Below are positions 11,506 through 21,555 of a stretch of 64,000 nt of DNA, in pieces (the stretch's first letter is position 1; the number at the start of each line of letters is the position of its first letter). The notes beneath the pieces were generated by a model, which was given only the letters and a program-made list of their open reading frames with translations, had not been told where the DNA came from and ran no database searches. A program made the translations under genes and the position numbers. Origin of the DNA: Piper betle (lineage: Eukaryota; Streptophyta; Magnoliopsida; Piperales; Piperaceae); NCBI GenBank assembly GCA_033002965.1, contig JAURVB010014650.1, positions 35,181 through 99,180 of the forward strand, given 5' to 3'.

Positions 11506-11507
<2 letters not shown>
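11272..11507. repeat. GC-rich palindromic module between (TA)n tracts
   Basis: Holds a perfect 12-bp hairpin with a single-base centre around 11324-11348 (GTCGCCGCCCCG and its inverse). A second stem-loop lies near 11445-11473 (CCAGCACA with TGTGCTGG) around the AGCCAAGATGG core shared with the module at 11096. Long (TA)n tracts lie on both sides. No coding content is credible. Confidence 0.6.

Positions 11508-11580
<73 letters not shown>
11508..11580. repeat. (TA)n microsatellite, 36 units
   Basis: The longest pure TA run in the window. Open frames reading isoleucine-tyrosine repeats across it are artefacts. Confidence 0.95.
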
Positions 11581-11582
<2 letters not shown>

Positions 11583-11639
11583 CGCCAGCAAAACATATAT
11601 TTGGTGCTGGCAACTAGTGTATTAAGAACTAGAAGGTAA

Positions 11640-13330
11640 AATTTACAAATTACAAACCAGATTTTGCCACATGATGTGCAATATTGTGAGCAAAATCATT
11701 TTGTTGTCGACTAAGTCAAAAAATATTAGAGTCGCAAGACTTATACATGTTTAGAGCTACAACAAAAATATCATGGTTACAAAAGGATAAATTTTTAAAC
11801 GACCGAGAAGATATAACAGGTGCGAGCTTATGACAGTCCATGCGGATAATAGTAGGGAGATCTTGTTCATTGATTGTGTTATATTGCAAACAAGCTTGTA
11901 AGCCAATGATCTTTGTAATCTCCACATTCAATCCATAGCTAGTGCAAAAGAAGGGACGTATTTATTAGTCTAAAAAAACAGAGTCCATGCAACTAAATTA
12001 AAGTTAGGCGAAAAGGTGTCATCAACGGTAATAATTTGTTTGTTTGTACTTTGTCCAATAAAGTCTTCAAGAGGGGAAGGAAGGGAAGAAGGGATTCTCT
12101 TTAGATTAAATTGTCGACTAAGGCTTCCAGTAACATAAGTAAATTTGTGAGCTGCCAGTAGACAGATATCCTTTAGATGTGTAACATCGAGCCCATAAAT
12201 GGTGCAATTCCTTCTTATCCAAATAGGATCAACCATAACCAGTCGTTGAAGAGCAAACTCCAAAACTCGGTTAATGTGTTCCGTGTGACATAGGAGAAAC
12301 TTTAGCCAATCCAATGGTGAAGTGACAGTAATTCATTCGGATCAAATGCTAAGAAGAGACCACCAAACCAAATAGATATTGTAATAGTACAGTCCTTGAA
12401 AACATGTATAACACTTTCTTCACTTTGATCACAAGACATTGGGCATCAACTAAAATTTCTCTGTTTCTGAGATTGATTTTAATAGCCAGAGCATCATTAA
12501 TAATCTTCCATCCAAAGATTTTCAATCTTGGGGGAATGTGTAATTTCCACCATTTTCACCATAGGAGACGAATTTCCCCATTTAAATTAATTGGATTGAG
12601 AGCCCTTACTACTGATTTCACAGAGAATGCCACTCTCACTCAATTGGAGGACCCTATCATCATCTCATGTCCCTCTCCACGGCCTCAAGAGGAGCAGCAC
12701 TCCATTTTCCATCGCTAACGTAGCTCTTGAATCTGACTTACCGCCCCTCCAATCTGCTGCAGCAATGGCCACTTTTTCACCAACCATATCCATCAAATCA
12801 ACCCAAGCGGACTTGATCCAAGTGTACTAATTTCTGCTCCTCGTTGCATTCTATTCTGTAATTGCCTAATTTTCAGGTGGAGATGCCCAAAATGGAGCCG
12901 AAGTTTGAAGCTCCTTTCCTTTATTTCACAGCGACTGCAGAGATCTGGAATTCCCGGGTTTGTATGATTGGCCTCGTTCGAATATATTTAATTGAGCTGG
13001 TGAGTTTTATCTATCTCTATTGATGTGGGTGGGCAGGTGTTAATAACATTCCAGATGGGAAGCTGTACATGTAATTTTCTTTTGGCTGACTTTGGTGGTC
13101 TAATGGATGCAGACATCCCACAAAGGCGTACTAAAGATGATTGGGGTAGATGTGGGGAAAGGACTTGATCTACCACTGTAAGAAATTGAGAAACATTTAT
13201 CGGATCTGTCATATCTTTGATCACAAGAACTGGTGATTGTTGTTGGTCTTCCAAGATAGGCAGGAACATTGATCCATATGTAATTATTAACCTTTGTGAG
13301 TTCATGAAACTATGTATTTCCAAAAATCTC
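11640..13330 (-). pseudogene. Degenerate LINE (non-LTR retrotransposon), C-terminal part
   Basis: On the minus strand near 12440-12560 the translation reads FPPRLKIFGWKIINDALAI followed by KINLRNREI and a cysteine-containing segment, matching the zinc-binding module (zf-RVT) that follows the reverse transcriptase in plant LINEs. Further along (11970-12314) the frame continues with WIRRNC-like and RNase H-like sequence. Upstream minus-strand sequence to about 13323 looks like the poorly conserved linker before that module. Several stop codons and frame changes break it, so it is dead. No reverse transcriptase core (YADD box), poly(A) tail or target duplication was located, so the ends are approximate. 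Confidence 0.65.
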
Positions 13331-13429
13331 CTCCGCCGTGGGAGGATTTCGATTTATTGGACATGAATGAAGGCGGATAATGCAATTAGACGCCTGTAAA
13401 ATACAGGGGATAGTCTGCTTGTAATGGTC

Positions 13430-14120
13430 CATTTTGATTTGTAATTTAAGGTTGTGTCAGGGTCTCGCTGATAAACTCCCGCAACTAAATTAGAAAGAAA
13501 TTTTTAACATTTTTATCCCCCCAACTAAATTAGAAAGAATTACAATTTTTTAGAATTTTATTATTTTCAGGGAAAAATAGAAGTTTTACAAAAAAAAAGG
13601 ATAATTTTTAATATTATCAAGTGGAAGGACAATCAAAATTAATTATAAAAGGGGAATTTTTATTATAATAATAAAAAAATCATTGGGTTGGTTTTATAAT
13701 AAAATAAAAAATTAAAGCAACCAAACTCAAAACTATAAAAAATTTTATTTTATTTATTTATAGGCTGCTATCCGGCCAGTTTTGGTTGACGACCCTTGGT
13801 TGGCCAAGGCAGGTTCGAGGGTGGCTAGGCCAGGGTTGAGGGGGTACAGATCTAGCCACCACTTGGCTGTTACTAGGGCGAGGATGATTGAATTTGAAAA
13901 CTCAAAGACCAAGATAGCCGATCGGCTCTAACCAAATTGGGTTGTCCTCTACTTAGGGGTGTCTAGTACGGATGCCATAGGCCAAGGGCAATCAGCTACA
14001 TAAAGTTATATTTTTTAATTTTTTATATTTTGGGTTTAATTTGATTTAAAATTTTAAGTGACTTTATTTTAGACAGTTAATATTTATTTTTTCACTGATA
14101 ATTAAGCCTAATTTTTAAAC
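13430..14120. repeat. Dispersed AT-arm/GGCC-centre foldback repeat
   Basis: AT-rich arms (for example AAAATAAAAAATTAAAGCAA near 13700 and a roughly inverted counterpart near 14010-14060) surround a centre of GGCC words such as TTGGCCAAGG (13760-13990). The left arm and centre match 47455-47650 in order and orientation, and the right arm matches 50750-50890. No coding content. Class is uncertain; a non-autonomous foldback DNA element is likely. Confidence 0.55.
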
Positions 14121-14229
14121 TACCAAGCAATATCATGAACAACTTTTTACCAAAAATAGAGTATTACTTAGTGGTTAGAAAATCAGGCTTAATAACTAGA
14201 AATAGACAAAGTTTTTGTAATGACAAAAT

Positions 14230-14580
14230 TACACTTTAAAAATAAAAAATTGAATTGATGCCAGACCAGCCCTTAGGCCAAAGGTGGGCAAATTTAGCCG
14301 CCCCGAGCCATGGGCCAAGGGCAGCTGACTAGTCTCACACCGTCACACAGCAGCCAGACCTTAGCCCTCATCCCACTTATTTTTTTTAAAAATATTAAAT
14401 TTAACACGTGTATGGTTTTATATCTTCCTCTTTTTTAGTAATTAGGTATAATTTTCCAATCATTTAGTAATATAAAAAATATTTCTACATTTTTATTAAA
14501 AATTATATCATGAGAAATATTTTCATTTTTCTATGAGCTCAGAAAATAATAGTAAACTATCACTTAAGCATATTTTACCC
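14230..14580. repeat. Partial second copy of the GGCC-centre repeat
   Basis: GGCC-rich sequence (14265-14360) is followed by the same AT-rich right arm (TTTTCCAATCATTTAGTAAT near 14452) seen in the copies at 14100 and 50830. It lacks an evident left arm, so it is truncated or tandem to the preceding copy. Confidence 0.5.
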
Positions 14581-15340
14581 CCAAAACTACACCTTCCGTT
14601 CTAGTTAGTCCCTAATAAATGTATATTGGGATTAATATGGTGATTGAAAAATTAATATATTCTACAAGTGAACCTCCTGCGCAATTATAGGGCCATTGGT
14701 CAACGCTCTACCCCCACTAAGACTCGCAACCCGCTCACACAACCCCTAAATCCTATATATTCATCAAATTAATTCATGGGCATCATGATCGCCCCTATCT
14801 TCCATTCTCATTCTTCAAAAAGTTATTATTGTCCCCTACATTAGTTAATTTCTATTTCTATCGAGTGGTTATAAATAGAAATGGATATTAATATTAAACA
14901 AAACAAAAAAGAAATAAATAGAACAACAAGGTGTAAGCAAAGATATAAATTAATACTAGGCAATATGTTATGCGATGATTCAAATTTTATAGATAATTCT
15001 CATTGAACGAGGAGAAATGCTATAATAATTTGATATTTTAAAAATAAATTTTAATTTTTTAAAATGGATTAAATAAACAAGGAGATAAATTATATAAATT
15101 ATTATTTTTTTATATATGTATTTTGATGGGTTGAATCCCTTACTTTTAACGGGAGTGATTGACTACTTTTAAGCCTGGCTTATTTTATTAATAATAAAAA
15201 TAAACAATACCTGAACAATATAATAAATTATAAAAATACAATATACCAATTTTTTTTCAAACACCTAAAAAATAAATATTGATAACTAAATAGGCCTTCA
15301 TTAAAGGAAAAGGAATTGATATTTGGACCATTAGAAGTAG
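14581..15340. other. AT-rich intergenic, no gene seen
   Basis: No domain-bearing frame or RNA gene recognised. It leads into the promoter and leader of the FAR1-related gene. Confidence 0.6.
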
Positions 15341-16434
15341 GGGAAGAGATGAGGAGTCCATCTTCTTAAGAGTTAAGAGGAGGAGAGAAAAGAATAAAGA
15401 GAGAAGGGAAAGCCATCGGCACTCGCAGACGACCTCCCCCTTCCATCCCTTGCTTCATCAATTCTTTTCATTTTCATCTTTGTTTTCTGGTTTTTTATTT
15501 TATTTTAAATAATACCAAATAAACTCCCGCCACCTCTTCAACAACCTCTTCCAAGCTTACCTCCACCGAAAATGATTGGGTTTTTCCTTGCCCTTGTACG
15601 GGTTGTTACTTGATCCCTCTCCACTTCTGCTTCCTTGTTCTTGTTCTGTCTGTGATGTATAGGGGGCTTCCTCCTCCAGTTGTAATGCTTGCTTTTGTTG
15701 GTATTTTTGGGAGGCGGAGGGTTCTGTTTTTGCTTGTTTTTTTAATTCTCTCTTTTTTTTAATGTGAAGGAATCTGTGTAGGTTGTGGGTGTTTCATGGT
15801 CTTATGAGGTATCTTCTGGGCTGTTTTATTTATTTATATATTTTTTCTGCATGTAATGAATGATTTGTTAGTTTCTTGGCTCGATTATTTGTCATTTTTC
15901 TTCATGTATTTCAGAGGGAGAGTGAAAGATTGAATTTTGATGTGGAAAATTATATATCAGGAAAGATGTCAAGAGAATAATAATGCTTTGAACAAAGTAT
16001 TACATGCTAACTTTTCATGCATTGAATGCCTGAAAGCACCAGGATTTGAAAGATTTTGCTCTATGCTTGACCTTGCATTTTATTCATAACACTAGCCTGG
16101 GAAATTTTTAATTTGCAACTTCTGGAACATATGATAATTTGGACATCTCAATCGGACAATGAACATCCGGTACCTTGTGTGTTTGTTGTTTAAACAGCTC
16201 AAACTTTTGTAACAACAAGTTTTAACTTTTCTGCTCTTATGTTCTGGAACAGATTGCTTCTTTAGTTTGACATTTGCCCATTCATTTTGTTACATCTATA
16301 TTATTTGGCAAACTTTCTACGTTCTGAAGTGTCATTGTTGGTCTTGACCAGATTCATATAAGTCTATTCCTGAATATATGCAAGACTAACATCAGAACTA
16401 GAACATCTTACTATTTGTACTTCTGTATTAAAGC
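15341..16434 (+). other. Probable promoter/5' leader and leader intron of the FAR1-related gene
   Basis: A purine-rich then pyrimidine-rich stretch at about 15350-15560 resembles a plant 5' UTR. It is followed by T-rich intron-like sequence and a clear acceptor at 16433-16434 (TTAAAGCAG) just before the coding exon. I could not choose the donor with certainty. Confidence 0.45.
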
Positions 16435-16465
16435 AGATAAGCCCCTTGTGGAGAATGCTTTAGAT

Positions 16466-19125
16466 ATGGCATCAATAGATGGTGATCCTCATTCTTGTGC
16501 CATAGAAATGAGTGGGAATATGATTGTTGTGGATCCAGAGGTGAAACCTTATTCAAGCATGAAGGGCATAGAAGAAAATTTTCCCATAGATGAGATTATT
16601 CCCTTTGACAGAGATCTAAATATTGAACCCTGTGTTGGTTTGGAGTTTGAATCTGAAGAGGCAGCTTATGCTTTTTACAGTGAATATGCTCGGCGATTGG
16701 GCTTCTTCATTCGCAAAAAATCTACTCGATATTCACGGCGTGATAAAACATTAATTGCCACTCAGTATGTTTGCTCTAAAGAAGGTTTTAAGCGTTGTAG
16801 CATCTCTGTAAGGTATCCACGGGCTGATACGAGGGAAGGCTGTAGAGCGATGATCAGAGTCAAGAAGTCTGGCACCGGGAAATGGATTGTTCATGTTGTT
16901 GAGACAGAACATAATCATGTGCTTCATGGGCCCATCAGTATGCACTATGTTCAATCTTTCTGGAAAAAGTTAGAAAATGAGCCCGAGGAGGGTGAGGATG
17001 AATTGAAGGAAATGTGTTTTACTGCTGAATCCTCCGGGCTCGAGCATATAAAAGTTGAACCATATGAAGGTATGGAGTTTGATTCTGAAGAATCTTCATT
17101 TCTGTTCTACAAGGAATATGCTAGGCGAGTGGGGTTTAGCATACGAAAACGATCTACACGCTACTCAAAGCGCACTAGAACATTGATTGCCACACAGTAT
17201 GTTTGCTCAAAAGAGGGCTTCAAGCTTATCAATGAAATGGTCAAACACCCTCGGCCAAATATTAGGGAGGGTTGCAAAGCCATGGTTAAAGTGAAGAGAA
17301 CAGACTCTGGAAAATGGAGTATTCACTTTGTTGAGAAAGATCACAACCACGAGCTGATTTGTCCAACCATTGTACATAATGCTCAAGAGTGCTGGAAATA
17401 TACAAATGCAAGCAAGAATTCAAGATCACAATCCGGTTTGATGTCATCTAGAGTAATGAGCAATTCCAACTTTATTCAACAGGATGGAGAATGTTATATT
17501 GGTCAAACACGGAGGCTGGTATTTAAGGAAGGAGATGCTAAAGTGATTGCTGACAACTTCAAACAAAAGCAGGCCGAGAATCCGTACTTCTTTTGTGCTA
17601 TCGAAATTGATGAACATGAGCAGATGAAGAATATTTTTGGGCTGATCCTATGTCCAGAATGGCTTACTGGCATTTTGGAGACGTGATTATGTTTGACACT
17701 ACCTATGCAAAAACCAAATGTCAAGTGCCAGTTGCGCTATTCATAGGGGTCAATCATCATGGACAGTCTGTGTTGCTTGGTTGTGCCCTCCTTGCAGATC
17801 AAACCATGTCATCATATTTATGGATTTTCAAGACATTCCTTGATGCAATGCACGGTAAACAACCAAAATCAATAATAACAGTGCAAGATGGTGCTGTGCA
17901 AGCTGCAATTAGGGAAGCATTTCCAAAAACACGCCATTGCTTATACATGTGGCATATCCAAAATGAAGTTCTTGAGAAATTGAGTGAGGCCTGTATATCC
18001 AAGGGGAATTTGAAAGAAGAGTTTGACAAATGTGTCTATCAGAGTGAGTCAACTGATGATTTTGAAGTAGGATGGTCCTTGTTTGTTGAAACATTTGGTT
18101 TGAAGAAGAATGAATGGTTTCAAATATTTTATGAAGACCGGCAACAGTGGGTTCCTGTATATTTGCGTGATGCATTTCTTGCAGGATTATCTACTACAGA
18201 ACAGAACAAGGATTTATGTAGTGTGTTTGACGGTTTTATCACTAGTGAAGCCTCGGTAAGGGAATTTATTGACAGATATGACATTGTTCTACAGACGCAA
18301 TTTGAGAAGGAACTTGTTGCAGATAGGAACAGTATTTATGGAAGACCCTGCTTTGTGACAGAATCACCTCTGGAAAGGCAAGCTGCCTTTGTTTATACAG
18401 GAGAGGTTTTTAATAAATTTCAGGGTGAAGTTTGTCAAGCATTTGACTATTATGCAACCAAAATCGACGAGGAAGGAGACAAGGCAGTATATAATGTGGG
18501 AAGACTTGATATGGAGAAAGCCTATCTGGTTACATTTACCGTTTCTGAAACATCAGTTGTTTGTAGTTGTCATATGTTTGAATCCTCCGGCCTTCTTTGT
18601 AGGCATGCACTTAGGGTCTTCATGGCAGGAGAAGTTAATACTATCCCACCACAGTACGTCTTAAGGCGATGGACCAAGGTTCCTAGAGGAGGGGATCCTG
18701 GGAATGAGTTTTCTACTGAAGTAAAAAGCATTGCATTTGAGAGTTCAATTAAGCGTTTCAATGATCTCTGCAAGAGGTCTCTTAAAATAGCCGAGCATGG
18801 AGCTCTCGGTGCAAACAATTATACGGCAGCATTGAAGGCTCTAGATGATGCTCTTGGAGAATTTGTGCGTGCCAATGATGTTGTTTCGGTTTTTGAGGAA
18901 CATGGTCTTTTGGAAGAAAATCTTGGAGCCACCCTTGGAACCCAGGTTGATGATCAGGAAGAGAATTTAGAAGGGCAACAAGGCCTCAAGAGATTGAAGA
19001 CTGAATATGATCAGAGCCCTGAAAAGGCAGTATCCAAGCTTTGCTCTGATTGTGTCATTACAGATGAGGGAATTTGTAATGGCAGAAGGCCAACTGAGCC
19101 TCAACAAATGGTTTCTGACTCATGA
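16466..19125 (+). CDS. FRS: FAR1-related sequence (FRS) protein, two FAR1 domains; frame break at 17634-17638
   Basis: FRS/FHY3/FAR1 proteins are transcription factors derived from Mutator-like transposases. ATG chosen at 16466 (MASIDGDPHSC), just after the leader-intron acceptor. FAR1 zinc-finger domain 1 is at about residues 66-152 (YVCSKEGF...REGC...EHNH) and domain 2 at 208-296 (YVCSKEGF...REGC...DHNH). A MULE-transposase core follows (FDTTY, then QDGAVQAA and HCLYMWHIQNE), then a SWIM finger near 18570 (CSCHMFESSGLLCRHAL) and a glutamate-rich tail. The coding region is one exon of 2660 nt. Near residue 391 the frame breaks: five T at 17634-17638 where six would read IFWADPMSRMA without interruption. 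With that base it is 886 residues. Two FAR1 domains recall the FRS7/FRS12 group; that placement is tentative. Confidence 0.88.
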
Positions 19126-19549
19126 ACAGCCTGGAATTCATACTTATAATAACCAACTCGATGTTCTCATGTGTATACATTCCAGCAGCATCAACTAATT
19201 CTCAGATAGCAGTGCCTGCTGGTGGTGAGCTTGGAACTCTAATAAAGCTTTAGATGTGCTAATTGTACATATCTGATTATATGACTGCAACGTAGTTTGA
19301 CATTTCTTGATCTGTAATCGTATTGGAGGAACGAGTATCATTTTTGTCATTTCTTTTTTTGCGTTACGAGGTGATTGCTTTCAGATGTAAATCAAAGTAA
19401 AAACTTCATTGATTCACCGAGCTTGTTATAAATTTTTGATTTCTTTAACCTTCATCACCTGTATAAGAGAAAGTTTAGTGGGTGATTTGTTTTGTTGTTG
19501 AAGAGCATTATTATCTCTAAGATGATACAGTGTCGTCTGGTCGGTGCAG

Positions 19550-20540
19550 TCGAGAGCTGGCAACCGCCATAACTGCCTTTTCCCGCCGGCGGGGTGGCCA
19601 CTCCAGAACCCCTCCAATTCAACTCCTAAAACCCATCTCCTCCCAACCTCGCCTACATCCTCCTCAACTTCCTCCTCTCCTGCGCCAACTCCGGCGACCT
19701 CCAAGCCGCCCGGAAAGCCCACGCCGTCCTTCTCCGCCGGCTCCCCAGGCCGCCGGACTCCTTCGTCACCACTGCATTGGTGGGCGCCTACTCGAAGTGC
19801 GGCCGAGTCGACCACGCCCGCCGAATGTTCGATGAAATGCCTGAGAGAGATGTAGTCGCGCGGAACGCCGTGGTTTCGGGGTATGTGCCGTGTGGGAATG
19901 TGGATGCTGCTTGGGGGTTGGCTGGGGAGATGTGGTGCTGCGGTTGTGCAGCCGAATTTGATCAGTTAGAAGATGATCGGGCATGTCCTCTCCTTTCACT
20001 ACCACAAGATCAAACAATTCCATTGCCCTCTCATTCTTCTTGACAAATCACGGGCATTGCGAGAGGGCAATGGAATTGTTTGATCTTATGGTAGTGAAAG
20101 GAGAGGACATGCCCGGTCATCTTACTCTATCTGCTGTTGGGCAAGAATTTATTCCATCTTATGCAGAGGAAATATGGGATCATACCCAGGTTAGAGTATT
20201 ACGCGTCTATGGTAGATCTTTTAGGCCGAGCAGGGAAGGTCCTAGAGGCGTATGAGTCCATTAAACAGATGCCATTGGAGCCCGACTCATTTGTCTGGGA
20301 AGCATTGCCGGGAGCTTGCAAATACCCATGGTAACGTAGAACTTGCTCTCGAGTGGCAGCCTGACATTTATTTGCGTTGGAGCCAGAGAGTCCTGGGAGC
20401 CCTGTTTTGTTGTCAAACACGTTTATGGATATGGGGAAGTGGGAAGAGGCAGCAAGGCTAAAGAAGATGGTCAAGAAAAAGAAGCTGAAAACAAGTGTGG
20501 GAAGTAGTTGGTTGGGGACCTCTTTCGTTGATTGCAGGTG
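19550..20540 (+). pseudogene. PPR protein relic (PLS/E-type), rearranged
   Basis: GC-rich codons at 19640-19920 read LLSCANSGDLQAARKAHAVL and then SFVTTALVGAYSKCGRVDHA and MFDEMPERDVVARNAVVSGY, classic pentatricopeptide repeats of the PLS class. After a rearrangement (inverted repeat 19973-20120) the protein resumes with HCERAMELFDLMVVKGED. Then, in other frames, it reads MQRKYGIIPRLEYYASMVDL, LGRAGKVLEAYESIKQMPLE and an E-motif-like end near 20370-20520 (MGKWEEAARLKKM, LKTSVGSSW). At least three frame changes and internal stops are present, and most of the expected repeats are missing. Intact members act in organellar RNA processing; this copy cannot make such a protein. Confidence 0.8.
19973..20120. 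repeat. 60-bp near-perfect inverted repeat derived from PPR coding sequence
   Basis: Arms 19973-20032 and 20061-20120 are reverse complements over 60 bp with two mismatches, separated by 28 bp. The right arm is PPR sense sequence (residues CERAMELFDL...KGEDMPG); the left arm is an inverted copy of it. A transcript on either strand would fold into a long hairpin. Confidence 0.9.
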
Positions 20541-21540
20541 ATCAATGCAAATCTTACCCATGTTATATTCGTGTCAAAAGATAAGTCAGAGTAGCCTTTA
20601 GGTCGATTTCGAATGGGGCTGAAACAAAGGCCTCTCATTCCACTTCTCCTAAAACAAGCATGGCATGGGAAAGTTTCATTTAAGGTGAATGGTTCAAAAA
20701 AATGGAGAAGAAAAGCAACCGATAAAGTGAACAAGATCATACATACCTTGGATGAATTTGTTGTAGACTTTTCAAGGCTTTCCTGATAGTTCAGTCCTCA
20801 AGATAAGGTAGAGGTTTCTTTCATGTACAGTCATAGTAAAAATAAATTAGTTGGCTGACAGAACTGAGAAGATTATTCCTTAGAATCGCAAGACGGAAAT
20901 TGCTTTGCAGTTTTTGTCATAAGATGCTCATCTCAACGCCAACTCCACTCTTCTCTTCGGGCTTGGGACCTCCACTATAAGATGGCTAAAGGTGTGTAGC
21001 ATGTATGCTTACCGTTTGTATAATGTAAAAGTCTAAGAATATGTTGATTAAAGCATTATTCCTACATAGAATCATGTTATTCAATCCATGATTATTTTAG
21101 GTTACACAACAAAATTGAGGTTTTATGGTATGGATTCACTATGTGAGTTATTTAGCCATGAAAAAATGGGTGTGGATTCATGCAACTAGGCAGCAGAACT
21201 TCTGTTTAATGCATTAATTATGGAGGTTAAACACGGAATTAGCCCAATTTTATTGGAATCTTTTTGCAATAGATTCTCATTTTCCTCGTTAGCTGGGTTT
21301 TTCTGCGGAGCTTGTTTGCACATAGAGGACAAAACAAATTCAATTGGCTGTTGATCGAATGCAACGTGACAACAAATAGACTTTTTTTTATATATATACA
21401 GTCATTCTGGAAGTCAAACAAGGAAGGAGTATAGTTCTCAAGGAATTTTTTGCAATAGATTCTTCGATATCCACCATAAATTCTTGTTTCAAATGTGTAT
21501 CTACTTACAACGAAGGGGTGCAGTTGGGTTTGTCCATAGT
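20541..21540. other. Intergenic, no gene seen
   Basis: No recognisable domain or RNA gene; a minus-strand open frame near 21239-21661 is AT-rich and unlike any family I know. Confidence 0.55.
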
Positions 21541-21555
21541 TGCAGGTAGAACAAG

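Noticed and set aside
11141..11617. Open frames encoding isoleucine-tyrosine repeats
   Set aside because: They are translations of (TA)n microsatellites, present on both strands.
16466..19125. FAR1-related gene as an autonomous Mutator transposon
   Set aside because: Two FAR1 domains, an acidic tail and no terminal inverted repeats around it fit a domesticated FRS gene, not a mobile element.
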